A DNA stretch of 64,000 nt from Ostrinia nubilalis (GCF_963855985.1 NC_087091.1:12344154-12408153), one strand, 5' to 3'; positions 44,928-54,723 are shown, counted from the stretch's first letter. Notes: generated from the letters alone by a model not told the origin. Numbers and translations: made by a program.

Positions 44928-47697
44928 AAAAAACATCATCTATTTTGCTAATTATTGTTTTGGACAAATCTATGTTACTAAGCCAAATGTCTAAAGAAAA
45001 CATATTTAGCGAGGAAGTTTGAATAGGAATCATTTTGTAGGTAATGTGTATATCTACTAACAGTGGGACTTTTTTCCTTACCCAGTAATGATGATTTTGA
45101 CTTAGGCCAGATAATTCATCAATGACATCAATGTTAATATTATTATTAATGGCCTTAGATCTAAGCCAAAATTTGCCAGCAAGATATCGTCTCCTAATGT
45201 GTAGTGGTTGTAGGCACAGCTCATTTTCCATTACGTGAATCGGAGTGGTTTTAACAAATCCACCGATAATTCTCATTGACAAATTCTGGATTACATCTAA
45301 CTTACTTAAATGACTAATAGCACTATTATGGAACAAAAAACTACAATATTCTAACCTACTTCTTATGATAGCAATATATAAACGTCTAAGATGTTGAGGA
45401 TGTACACCCCATTTCGACCCAGCAAGAACCTTAAAAACATTTAGGAATCGCATTGTCTTTTCCCTAACTTCCTTAACATGTCTACCCCATCTTAACGACC
45501 TATCTAACCAAACTCCTAAATATTTGACGGTATCTACCTGCTCAATATTATTGTCATCGATATTTATATTAACACTATTTCTATTGAATCCTTTACTAAA
45601 TAAGCAAATTTTAGTTTTCCTATATGATAAAGATAGGCCTATCTCACTGATTAAAGTTTTAAACATGTTTAGTGATCTTTGTATGTCATTACAGCCATCT
45701 GAAATAGATTTTTTCGTCGTGTATAAAATAAAATCGTCTGCATATTGCGAAACAAAAATATCAGATAAATTCTTGCAAACGTCTGAAGTAGCTGCATTAA
45801 AAAGAAGTGGTGATAAGGGGTCTCCTTGGGGGATACCTAGTCCTGTATTCCTGCATATCACAGTGACATTCTCAGCAGATCTAATAAATAAACGTCTACT
45901 ATGCAAGAATTCCCATAAATATTTACATAAAATTGAACCTATTCCAAGCTTGTCCAGTTTTTGTAACAAGCCACTTATGTTAACATTATTGTATGCACTA
46001 TCAATATCTACAAAACATCCAATTGTTGACATCCCTTTAGTAAATCCTATTTGAATGCGAGTAACTAATCGTGATAAATTATCTGCACATGAACGCGATT
46101 TCCTGAATCCTGTTGTTTCATCAGAAAAGCAATGATTCCTCTCAAGAAACCATTCTAGTCTTCGATTGATAATAGTATGAAGGATCTTACAAGGGCATGA
46201 GAGCAGTGCCATGGGTCTTACTCCTGACGTAGATTGAACTTCACGGCCTGGTTTTGGAATCGGAACGATCTTAATATTTTTCCATTGATGTGGGACGAAA
46301 CCAGAGAACAAAAATCTGTTATATAGTGTTACGAGTATGGACTTACCTATTTCCGGGAGATTGTTAATCATAGAATAGGATATACCATCATTCCCTGGAG
46401 TAGTATCTTTAAATTTAATAGTGTTTGACAATTCCTGTAATGTGACTGGTCTGGAAAGACTCACGTTTTCCGATGAAAAAGCAGGAGACTGCGGAGTGAC
46501 AGAATCTGGGGTCAGACTGTGTAATAACGCCTTAGCACTTTCTAAATCTACCATGGTTCTAGATCCATTATAACCCCTTAACCATCTCATTCGTGCCCAC
46601 ATATCGCTTGAGGATGTAGCTTCCCCTATACTATCACAAAAGGTTTGCCAAGACTTAGTTTTAGCTGCACGAATTGAAGTTTGTGCTGCTTTAGTTTTGT
46701 TTTGCAATACAATAAGATTCTGGGGTGTGGGGTTTCTTCGAAATTGAGCTAGTGCCAAACGTCTTTCAGCTATTACACGCGAAAGCGATTGATTCCAATA
46801 TGGTTTGGGCTTGAATTTTTGTAGTCTTAAAGGATTTACACAGGGATTAATAACAGGGATGAACTTGTCAGCTGCTTGATTCACTAAATTTATAAAACTA
46901 TCATAAGATTGTTGCTGGTCTTCATCCATTCTCCAATCCAACAATGTCCTTTCTAGTTCTTCTTTATATTCTTGCCATTTAGCTTTTTTAAAATTCCTTC
47001 TTTTGCTGTTTGTAGTGTTATTGCTGTAGCTCTCTGTGCAAATCTTCATAACGAGGTGGTCGCTGCCTAGATTTTCATTCAAGACTCTCCATTTAAACAT
47101 AAAAGCCACATCTATCGAAGCCAGCGTTAAGTCTGGACTTGTCTCCTGTAACGCACCGTTAACAAGTTTGACTCGAGTAGAGGTACCATCATTTAGGGTA
47201 ACAAAATCGTTTTCCAAAGCAGAATCAAAGATTTGTACTCCCCTGGTGTCTGTTCTAGTAGACCAGTTGGTATGGTGTCCGTTAAGGTCTCCGGCTACAA
47301 GAGTTTTCCGTTGGCATATGGAGAATATTTGATCCCAATCCCTTTTATAAGTGTTGACTGAAGGCGGGCAGTAAATAGATATAATATTTTCGATATTGTT
47401 GCAATTAAAAATTCTAATGTGAAGTATTTGAATCAAAGAGTTCGAAATCTGAATGTTGAGTTGTTGAGACTTTATTGAAGTGTGTGATAGCACTGCAACT
47501 CCCCCATATCCGTCGTCTCGATCGGCTCTGTATATGTTATATCCACTTATTCTGAAATTGCTGTCTGGATCAAGCCACGTTTCGTTGACAATGGCAATGT
47601 GAATTTTTTCTTGATTTAATAAAAGTTCAAATTCCGCGGCCTTAGGGCGAACGCTTTGTGCATTCCATTGGAGTATATTTAGGAAGTCTTCAACCAT
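44884..47697 (-). CDS. LINE endonuclease-reverse transcriptase (ORF2 part 1)
   Basis: A 937-residue open frame without stops. Residues about 5-225 are an APE-type endonuclease: QWNAQSV (about 10-16), NETWL with the metal-binding Glu (about 38-42), AGDLNGHHTNW (135-145), SPDLTLAS (187-194) and GSDHLVM (211-217). Residues about 470-740 are the reverse transcriptase: PIPKPGR (479-485), TTGFRKSRSCADN (528-540), FVDIDSAYNNV (562-572), GIPQGDPLSPLLFN (621-634), the catalytic YADD (652-655) and KYLGVWLD (725-732). All key residues look intact. There is no RNase H at the C-terminus; it lies inverted at 47776. The last 14 or so residues may be read-through into host DNA if the left target site is at 44928-44939. 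The first Met is used for want of a better start, since a stop lies four codons upstream across the inversion junction. Confidence 0.9.
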   Translation of the reverse strand: MVEDFLNILQWNAQSVRPKAAEFELLLNQEKIHIAIVNETWLDPDSNFRISGYNIYRADRDDGYGGVAVLSHTSIKSQQLNIQISNSLIQILHIRIFNCNNIENIISIYCPPSVNTYKRDWDQIFSICQRKTLVAGDLNGHHTNWSTRTDTRGVQIFDSALENDFVTLNDGTSTRVKLVNGALQETSPDLTLASIDVAFMFKWRVLNENLGSDHLVMKICTESYSNNTTNSKRRNFKKAKWQEYKEELERTLLDWRMDEDQQQSYDSFINLVNQAADKFIPVINPCVNPLRLQKFKPKPYWNQSLSRVIAERRLALAQFRRNPTPQNLIVLQNKTKAAQTSIRAAKTKSWQTFCDSIGEATSSSDMWARMRWLRGYNGSRTMVDLESAKALLHSLTPDSVTPQSPAFSSENVSLSRPVTLQELSNTIKFKDTTPGNDGISYSMINNLPEIGKSILVTLYNRFLFSGFVPHQWKNIKIVPIPKPGREVQSTSGVRPMALLSCPCKILHTIINRRLEWFLERNHCFSDETTGFRKSRSCADNLSRLVTRIQIGFTKGMSTIGCFVDIDSAYNNVNISGLLQKLDKLGIGSILCKYLWEFLHSRRLFIRSAENVTVICRNTGLGIPQGDPLSPLLFNAATSDVCKNLSDIFVSQYADDFILYTTKKSISDGCNDIQRSLNMFKTLISEIGLSLSYRKTKICLFSKGFNRNSVNINIDDNNIEQVDTVKYLGVWLDRSLRWGRHVKEVREKTMRFLNVFKVLAGSKWGVHPQHLRRLYIAIIRSRLEYCSFLFHNSAISHLSKLDVIQNLSMRIIGGFVKTTPIHVMENELCLQPLHIRRRYLAGKFWLRSKAINNNINIDVIDELSGLSQNHHYWVRKKVPLLVDIHITYKMIPIQTSSLNMFSLDIWLSNIDLSKTIISKIDDVFSFLDKAQHNSIFTY

Positions 47698-47775
47698 GAT
47701 GAAATTACATCAAAACAAGGAAAATTAAGAGATCATTGTTATACTTTTATAAGAAATGTATTTAATGAATATTAT

Positions 47776-48630
47776 ATGCTGTTTACGGATGGTTCGAAAG
47801 ACGGAGTTAATTTAGGAGCAGCGCTCTTTGACTCTCAAGAAAATCTAAGCTTTAAATTCAGAATTAATGTTAACATCTCTATTATGCACTGTGAACTAAT
47901 AGCTATATTTGAAGCCCTTTCGTACATAGAAAGTTTAGAAGGAAAATATTTTGTCATTTTTTCCGACTCAAAGAGCGCTCTTCAACATTTGGCTCGGCTA
48001 ACCTCGAGTTTTCGAGGATACCCGATAGCCTACTCGATTCTGAAAACTATTTGTAAGCTGCAGTCTTTAAATAAATCTGTGAAACTTCAATGGATACCAT
48101 CTCACGTCGGAATCATGGGTAATGAGAGGGCGGATCTGGCAGCGCGTGAAGCAGCAAGCGACGGCGTAGTATACACGTGTTTACCACTATACACAGACAT
48201 AATATGTAAACTCAAGGATGACTGTATTACCAAATGGCGTGAACGATTTCATGAACAATCACAATCAAAAGGGATTTGGTACAGAACGCTTCGAGCAGAG
48301 CCCTCACACTACCCATGGTTCGACGGAGTTGACAGGAGTAGACAGGAAATAGTGGCTTTGTTACGATTACGTTCTGGACACATACCGTTAGGCAAATTTG
48401 CCCATTTAATGAAGAAAAGAGACTCGCCAAACTGTTCTGAATGTGACGTAGTCGAGGACGTTCAGCATGTCTTAGCGGAGTGTGTCCGGAACGAGTCTCT
48501 CCGTCAACAATATTTCGGTAGAACCACGCTTGATATTGGTTTCTACAACAGTATCCTAGCTGTACCTATAAGCGAGGAAGCCCGAAAATTATGCAAATTG
48601 TTAACTTCCCTATGTGGAAGAAATAGTTGA
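47776..48630 (+). CDS. LINE RNase H domain and C-terminal zinc knuckle (ORF2 part 2)
   Basis: A 284-residue frame, open back to 47683 but without an earlier ATG. The RNase H catalytic set is visible: Asp5 in FTDGSK, Glu40 in HCELIAIFEAL, Asp64 in FSDSKSAL and Asp120 in GNERADLAA, with the HVGIMGNE loop before it. Near the C-terminus is a C-x2-C-x7-H-x4-C knuckle (Cys220, Cys223, His231, Cys236), as at the end of many LINE ORF2 proteins. In an intact element this would be the C-terminal third of a single ORF2 protein that degrades the RNA strand after reverse transcription. Here it is separated from its RT and faces the other way, so no full ORF2 protein can be made from the locus. Confidence 0.88.
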   Translation: MLFTDGSKDGVNLGAALFDSQENLSFKFRINVNISIMHCELIAIFEALSYIESLEGKYFVIFSDSKSALQHLARLTSSFRGYPIAYSILKTICKLQSLNKSVKLQWIPSHVGIMGNERADLAAREAASDGVVYTCLPLYTDIICKLKDDCITKWRERFHEQSQSKGIWYRTLRAEPSHYPWFDGVDRSRQEIVALLRLRSGHIPLGKFAHLMKKRDSPNCSECDVVEDVQHVLAECVRNESLRQQYFGRTTLDIGFYNSILAVPISEEARKLCKLLTSLCGRNS

Positions 48631-48718
48631 ATTAGGCACATAACCATAATTATTGTAATAGATTCTAAGAAGGTGATTACGGGGGTGACATAGTCACTTT
48701 GACAAAACCCCCTATAAA

Positions 48719-48755
48719 CAATAAAGATTAAAAAAAAAAAAAAAAAAAAAAAAAA
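48719..48755 (+). other. Poly(A) signal and tail of the LINE
   Basis: AATAAA at 48719-48724 is followed almost at once by about 26 consecutive A's, ending the plus-strand 3' part of the element. The host sequence resumes with CATCATAAAATCC. Confidence 0.85.
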
Positions 48756-48785
48756 CATCATAAAATCCCCATCAAGTATGAAATA

Positions 48786-48817
48786 TTATTATTATTATTA
48801 TTTATTATTATTTATTG
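48786..48817. repeat. ATT microsatellite
   Basis: ATTATTATTATTATTATTTATTATTATTTATT directly beyond the LINE's right flank. Confidence 0.9.
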
Positions 48818-49079
48818 ACAAATATGACAAAAACCTGCAATTCTCCTCACTCAACCGCAGATAGAGGTCAATTGCACAAAGTAGTACCTACACAAAAACA
48901 TGCTGATGATTACGACCCTCAGTATTAAGGAAATCGAGAAGGATACTTATAAAATGGAAGTTCTTCGATCTATTCAATAAATCAATATTTCCTAATCGTT
49001 ATTGTCATGGATCGCGTACTGTACTACTATGCCAGGGGTTGTGCTTGAAACATTGAACTTATTACATCTGTATTGTTCT

Positions 49080-49240
49080 AGATGTTTTCTATGTATAATT
49101 TATGTATTTACAAAAGTAAAAAAGTACCTATAGGTATTAGCATGTTTATATCCTTTGCTGGTACCCATAGTAAAAACTTTTATTAGTTTGGAACTACATA
49201 GATGGCGCAGTGTAAATCTCTAAGGATTATTTATTTAATA
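49080..49240 (+). mobile_element. Diverged SINE tail (same family as 33761-34036)
   Basis: TCTATGTATAATTTATGTAT, GGTACCCATAGTAAAAACTT, TAGATGGCGCAGTGTAAATC and AAGGATTATTTATTTAATAA follow the order of the second half of the SINE at 33.8 kb (TACTATGTATAATATGTATG, GCACCCATAACACAAGC, TAGATGGCGCTGTGTGAGAT, AAAGATATTTATTT). The tRNA-like head is missing, so the copy is 5'-truncated and old. Confidence 0.68.
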
Positions 49241-49826
49241 ACGTTAGGTTCCTAAACTATTTAAGTTCTGACATCTTTCTTCAACGGTGTAGTAGTTTTA
49301 ATTTAGAACTCAATGCATAATCGGCTAATCATACGTTAGCAGGGTATGGTTAGTTATGGAATTTTTACGTAAAAACGCGTGGTTTACCACAAACATTGAG
49401 CAATGTTCTACATTACATCAAATACTAATTGTTCAACCATGTTTCACTCACCGACAATATAAAATTGTTCATCCTTAATTAGGGTCAATTATAAAGCATA
49501 AATCACAAAACAATTTCCATATTTTCGATTAATTGTGATTTGTGATTGACATTTAGTTTTTGTTTTTATTTAGCCTTTAGAATGATTTCACAGTTCATCA
49601 TTTACATCTGAAATACATGTTTATGGAACACCACTTATGTACCAATTAAATAGCCAATGTAAGTTTATGGTTGCATCATCTTACTTTAACTTTAACAAAC
49701 GTCAAAAGTCTTTCAAACTTCATACAAAAAAGTACAATTTTTCGAACACTTTCTAAAGCTTTACCATGGCCTCATCTTTTAATGGTAAAGACGACTGCAT
49801 TTCAAGCTAAACTTTATAGGATCTTA
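49241..49826. other. A+T-rich stretch, nothing recognised
   Basis: No supported gene. TTACTTTAACTTTAACAAAC at 49680 resembles one inner arm of the MITE at 15611-15718, but no second arm follows. Confidence 0.4.
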
Positions 49827-49890
49827 AATAGTTGTAATAGAGGTGATATTTGCATCGAAAATAGTAATCTGATGTGCTGTCGTATGTACA
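49827..49890. repeat. Shared about 60-bp motif, copy 2 of 3
   Basis: TAGTTGTAATAGAGGTGATA, then GCATCGAAAATAGTAATCTGATGTGCTGTCGTATGT (split here only for description) parallels 27125-27186 and 62889-62942. TATAGGATCTTAAA lies just upstream, as at 26875. Family not identified. Confidence 0.5.
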
Positions 49891-50624
49891 ACACGCACTT
49901 TTAAGGACGTAGCCCACCAATCAACTCGGAAAAGGGTCGTAAGTAAGTCTATAAGTAAATAAATAATTGAATTTGAATTTGTAACCGTATCAACTCGAGG
50001 CGGTCAGTATTCTTTATATGAAACTCCATACTGCAACGCACACTTATCTTCACCGTTACGTAAACGCCTCGCCTCGCGATTGACAGCGCGCTGAAGGCGA
50101 TGACAGCTCGCAAAAGGCGATACGGTGTTGATCCCTTTCAGAGTTGATAAGTCTGCTATGAGCTTTATACAACTAGTCTTGCTAAGCTCATCTTCGCATT
50201 ATAGTGTCAATGCCATACTGAGCATCACGCCCCACGTCACGCTTCTCTTTGTAACTTCAATCTGTATCAGTAAAATACATCACATATTAAAAAAAATCGT
50301 GCGTTAAAATCCGTACAGGTAGGTACATCTGCATTTTTGCATTCCTCTTGTGGCATACAAGAGGTTTTCTAACTAGAGACCATGACATATAGACATACAA
50401 TCATCCTTTGGTTTGTGAAAATATAAAATTAAAGGGCTGAATGATCATCGTTAGCTTTTTGTAGAGGAACTTGAAAATTTTTAATTCATTAACAATCACT
50501 CACTTTCAATATTCTGTTTAATCTGGTTATCATTGTGATTTCAGAGCTTAGTGTAATTACTCGGTCAGTTATTACCTCGTTATTATTACAAAATTTCTTG
50601 AATTTTCTCATATTATATATTATA
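49891..50624. other. A+T-rich stretch, nothing recognised
   Basis: No supported gene. A GC-richer patch at 50055-50125 (CGCCTCGCCTCGCGATTGAC) has short repeats of AAGGCGAT but no clear structure. Confidence 0.45.
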
Positions 50625-50891
50625 CAGGGTGTTAGGTAAATGGGTATATGAGCCGACACTAGCCCATGTTAACATGGTCATATAAATGGTATGGTGAAGT
50701 CAGAAAATTGATATCTTCATTTTAATTATTTTATTTCTCATACAAATCGGATTTTATAAAATTTATTTTGTATGAAAATTAAAAAAATTAAAATGATAAT
50801 TATCAAATTTCTGACTTCACCATACCATTTTTATATGCCCACGTTAACATGGGCTAGTGTCGGCTCATATACCCATTTACCTAACACCCTG
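50625..50891. mobile_element. 267-bp foldback element, Tc1/mariner-type TA target
   Basis: The ends CAGGGTGTTAGGTAAATGGG and CCCATTTACCTAACACCCTG are exact complements, and pairing continues through TATATGAGCCGACACTAGCC and further. TA flanks at 50623-50624 and 50892-50893. The arms are long and well preserved. It has no coding content. Confidence 0.85.
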
Positions 50892-50893
50892 TA

Positions 50894-51617
50894 TAAGTAG
50901 ATAAATTGTGAATAAATGTTTATAGATAGCAATTTCCACAGATTTTCAACATCGAAACGTAAATAACCGCCGTGTATTTTTTGTACTGTCATTAAAGGAA
51001 CACCCATATCGTGTACGTTTTGGCGAAGTGTGTCAAACGCACTGCGCAGGGTTCCTTCGTTGTCAATACAAGATGGTTAAGCAAGAACTTGCAGCCAGTA
51101 AGGCTGTACACACCTATGTATGGCGATTATTGAATGATTTATCTATGGCATATTGCATGAATAATAAAAATATCAATTTGCTATGGCAGTCAGATGTTGT
51201 ATATTAATTTATGATAAGCATATCAATACCAAATGCAAGCATTATAAATATGAATGTTATTTTTTGCTTCAATGCTTTTGTTGCTTTTAATTCGACCTAG
51301 AAATGAAGGAGCTTCACAACACGATTCATTTAAGATCAATAATTGCTACTATTCAACACTTGATTTAAATATTAAGTTTATTTGTAACGTAAAATAAATG
51401 ATAATAATACGACGTTCCGAACAGTTCAATGCAGTTTCAGAAGGTCTTTTAAAAGTGCTGAATACTGTTAAATAAATAAAATTAGTCAATTATATTATGC
51501 TTGAGCTACCAAAGCGTAACACTTTGAAACTGAATCGTACTCAATTTAAACGGATTACTAGGCGAAGGACACGGTTACAGTTTTACATAACCTGGTATAG
51601 TAAATAGTACATTTTAA
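50894..51617. other. A+T-rich stretch, nothing recognised
   Basis: No supported gene or repeat boundary. Confidence 0.55.
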
Positions 51618-52204
51618 TTAACCCTTTCACGCATATGGGACACATTTGTCCCCGCATAGTTTTTACGATTTACAGTAATACTAGTTAAGTTAAACCCTTT
51701 TTAGTTTAATATTCTTAAATTTTATTATTATCTTTTATGTTTATGCGCTATAAATAATAAAAAACGCGATTCTTTGTGTAAAAAAATACTGGCACAAAAT
51801 GTGAAAAAAAATTTCGTTAGACGTCAAAATTAAAAAATATTTTAATATTACTTAGCAGCTTTTTGCCCATTATTTTTCTTCCGATTTACATTCACTAATA
51901 AGTATAATTATCGTTTTATTACATATTATCGATTTTCTTCGTATGCATAATGAATATTATGTAAAAATCTGTATTGGGACACGGGTGTCCCTATGTGCGT
52001 CAAAGGCAACTTGGTTCTTACTAAGGATATTTTTTGCCTCGTTATAATTTGTATGTTTATATTGATGTTTTATTTATAATTCATACATTTTTTTGTAAAT
52101 CATTTGTCTTCAAATCGACTTGAAGAAATTACGCTCAGGAAAGACGAAATTTAGAAGTCATGATGACTGACAATAGTGACAACGAGGATGGTTTCCTCCT
52201 TGAT

Positions 52205-52668
52205 GAAAGGGTGTCTACTGCTGGACAGAGGCTTCCCTGAGGATTTCCACAACAATCGTTCCTGTGCTGTTCGTATACATGAATGTATATGAGCAGCACA
52301 GGAATATGAGGCCTGCAACATTGCGTCTTCCTATCCGTGGGCGCCACTCGAGAAATTTTCTGCCCAAACGGCCATCACTTCTGCGAGCTATGTGCCCTGC
52401 CTATTGCCGCAAAAGTTTGGTAATTATGCGGGCTATGTCTGTTACTTTGAGTCTCCTGCGGACTTCCTCATCACCCTTTGGGTGACTTTAAGCCTTCTCA
52501 TAAGGCCCATAGTGAAGGAACACGTCTCCGTTCCGTGCGTCATCGCCGCCAAGCCAACACACATTGGTCAAAGACTCTCAGTCAAAGGTCTTGAGACACT
52601 GCGGTATTTTGGATAATAAGATGTCGCGAAACCTCTTGGATGCTGTCCCCCCAAGTAAGATTCAACGA
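52205..52668 (-). pseudogene. RTE LINE 3' half, sense part of a twin-primed copy
   Basis: The minus strand reads a degraded RTE C-terminal region: an RRIQLGWAAFGKLRDI-like start near 52668, then SKIPQCLK, VFDQCVLAAMTHGTET, TMGLMRRLKVTQR, and ending with a WKSL..EAFVQQ-like stretch near 52205, with several frameshifts. It starts exactly where the neighbouring plus-strand fragment leaves off in the protein. Translated frames on the plus strand here are incidental. Confidence 0.78.
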
Positions 52669-52905
52669 TTGTAGTCATGGCATGGCTGAGACCTTGGCAG
52701 ACCTAGAATCAATGCTCTATGGCCTCAGTAGAGGCTCTCAATAAATGCGATTCAAAAAAAACATGGACAAGACGAAAAAATTATGTCAAATATCCGTGTT
52801 ACACGCACTCCTCTGAACGCTGGAGACTCTACACTCAAAGTTGTTCTTGAAACAAACAGTCTAGTTAGGTAGGTCTTACTTCAAGAAAGAGGTCTATGAT
52901 GAGAT
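52669..52905 (+). pseudogene. RTE LINE RT fragment, inverted 5' part of the same copy
   Basis: The plus strand reads a VVMAETLADLESMLYGLS stretch, then a frameshift, NMDKTK, TLETLHSKL and a YLGQTV-like segment ending in FKKEV near 52902. In the intact RTE protein, FKKEV is followed directly by NRRIQLGW, which is where the minus-strand fragment 52205-52668 begins. The two pieces therefore form one element broken once, with its 5' part flipped. The outer edge lies near 52905. Confidence 0.75.
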
Positions 52906-53247
52906 GACGATCAAATATAAAAATACGTAAGATATGATGCTATCTATTTTAAATTGCTTATTATAAATATTAAAAATAAGCTTATTGATTAAATTTGATG
53001 TGTATTTGTAGTGTGATTTGTGTTTATTTTGCAATAAAAGCGTCGAAGTATTTTATTTTCAATATATGAGGCAATGTATACCTTAACGCATATAGGGACA
53101 TATGTGTCCCCGACTGAAAAACACTGAAATACATAGCACTTATATTTTCTGTATTACTTATATGTTAAATTAGACTAAAATAAATAGATATAACTAAAGA
53201 AAAAATAATTTTATGGTTTGGAATAGTTATAAGCGTGTAAGGGTTAA

Positions 53248-53853
53248 TGTTAATCCCTTAGTCTATTTAGGTTACGGTGATGTACTACCCAATCTGGTGG
53301 CCTTATAAAGTTTATGGTGTATCCAAACTTACACTAAAGCCATTTTGAGTGTAGTAATGTGGCCATGCAAGGGTCTACCTACAGTTCTACTGCGTGTCAA
53401 GATCAAGACTCCTCTGAATTTCAAATAGTGAGCTGGTAACAGATGTACCTGGTTAATCCGATGCCCGATTGAGTCTTATCAAAAACCGGCGGCTTAACAA
53501 CAGGAGAAAAATAATAAAGAAAAATCATATTATATTTTTTCTTTCTTCTCTTCATACTTAGCTGAAAGAATTCAATAAAGCTTATGGTTCCTAACTGCGG
53601 AGAGACAAAATAAAACTTATTATGTATGGCAATGACTTAATTCAGCTACTAACGTCAAGTGGGCGGAGTAGTTCGGGGTATAATAAATTCAATGCACTCA
53701 AATAAACGCCTAGCATTAAATGGGAGGTTAAAATTTGTCTGTCATTATGTTCTGTCATACATTATCATACAATGAGCCCCCGTAAGTCACGTTTGTTACG
53801 ATTCAAGGTTGTAGAGACATCTTAGAAGATACATTTCGATTGCACTTGTCTTT
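53248..53853. other. A+T-rich stretch, nothing recognised
   Basis: No supported gene or repeat boundary. Confidence 0.5.
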
Positions 53854-53996
53854 GCCGCAAGTACACTATGCGGGAAATTGACCGAGGCGAAGCGCGAGCC
53901 CGCACACCGAAGTATGGGCGACGCACGGCGAAATTAACCGAAGCGCATGTTTACACTATACGACTCGATCAATTTCCGTAATAGTGTACTTGCGCC
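53854..53996. mobile_element. 143-bp foldback MITE
   Basis: GCCGCAAGTACACTATGCGG and the right end CCGTAATAGTGTACTTGCGC are inverted arms with a few mismatches, and pairing continues through GAAATTGA/TCAATTTC. The GC-rich middle (GGCGAAGCGCGAGCCCGC) has no frame of note. Confidence 0.75.
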
Positions 53997-54669
53997 ATTT
54001 GATTTAAAAAATAATCTTGATGCGATTCGGCCATGGCTTTCCGCTTTTGGTATTGATTACGACAATTCTATTGAATCGTTCATCAGATAAGTGGATACAT
54101 AATAAGACGTGTCAATGGTATGAACGAATAATATTTGTGAAGTGTACAGTGAGTGAGTAATCTACAGTGAATAGAAGGTGTAAGGCACAGGTTGATAAAA
54201 TCTTAACCGTGAGAAAGTGAGAAAGAAGGATCTGAGAATATGAAAGCAAAGTTTCTCTTTTTAGTTTTTCCTCAATATAGTTACATACAACATACTCGCA
54301 CTCCATAATACCGACAGGATCAATAATTGTATCTTAAAATAAAACCATATCACCTGTGTAACATTATGGATGTAATAAATAATTGAGTATTGAGTAGGTA
54401 CTGACTATTGAGACTCTTTCCCATTGTACAAAAGTGAAACAAACCGCTCGTTTTAATGCATCAACTATTTTCATCTTTTACACCCTGTTTGTATTGGTGG
54501 CTTAATTTATTTATTTTTGTAGAATCGTTCAAAGATTATGTCTAACTATTTTTACTGTGGTAAATGTATTCGTATTATTAACACAGTGTCTTTTTCTACA
54601 AATAATTCAATCAAAAACAAGCCCACATATTTAAAAAAACAAATAACAATAATTACAAACGATAATGAA
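53997..54669. other. A+T-rich stretch, nothing recognised
   Basis: No supported gene or repeat boundary. Confidence 0.5.
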
Positions 54670-54723
54670 AGGGGGAGGCCTATGTTCAGCAGTGGACGTC
54701 CTATGGCTGAAATGATGATGATG
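54670..54723 (+). mobile_element. 5'-truncated RTE LINE stub with (GAT)n tail
   Basis: GGGGGAGGCCTATGTTCAGC, then AGTGGACGTCCTATGGCTGA and a (GATGATGATG) tail, the same 3' end as at 19841-19919 and 11209-11261. No target duplication is evident. Confidence 0.75.

Larger units (their letters stand above)
44928..48761. mobile_element. I-superfamily LINE with 5' part inverted (twin-primed insertion)
   Basis: The left part (to about 47697) is a LINE ORF2 in minus orientation: endonuclease then reverse transcriptase. The right part (about 47698 onward) continues in plus orientation with RNase H, a zinc knuckle, a short 3' UTR with AATAAA at 48719-48724 and a poly(A) tail (48730-48755). RNase H belongs directly after RT in one ORF2, so the two halves are one protein broken between RT and RNase H, with the upstream half flipped. 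This arrangement is the product of twin priming. AAAAAACATCAT occurs at 44928-44939 and again at 48750-48761 and is a candidate target duplication (its A's merge with the tail). ORF1 is absent, consistent with 5' truncation. Confidence 0.82.
51622..53243. mobile_element. piggyBac-like element, internally disrupted
   Basis: TTAA target sites lie at 51618-51621 and 53244-53247. The ends are CCCTTTCACGC on the left and GCGTGTAAGGG on the right, inverted with one mismatch and matching the CCCTTT-type piggyBac terminus. Three 16-bp near-palindromes of form GGGACA...TGTCCC lie at 51637-51652, 51976-51991 and 53095-53110, in the subterminal regions. A short ATG frame at 52160 (MMTDNSDNEDGFLL) could be the acidic N-terminus of a piggyBac transposase, but an RTE insertion follows at about 52205 and the rest is absent. 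Confidence 0.85.

Noticed and set aside
45524..46054. 176-codon plus-strand open frame
   Set aside because: It is the antisense of the reverse transcriptase domain of the LINE; long antisense frames are common opposite conserved coding sequence and this one has no domain.
47036..47332. 98-codon plus-strand open frame
   Set aside because: Antisense of the LINE endonuclease domain.
44884..48630. A bidirectional two-gene system (RT on one strand, RNase H on the other)
   Set aside because: The poly(A) tail, the domain order expected in ORF2 and the candidate target duplication are all explained by one twin-primed insertion; a new system is not needed.
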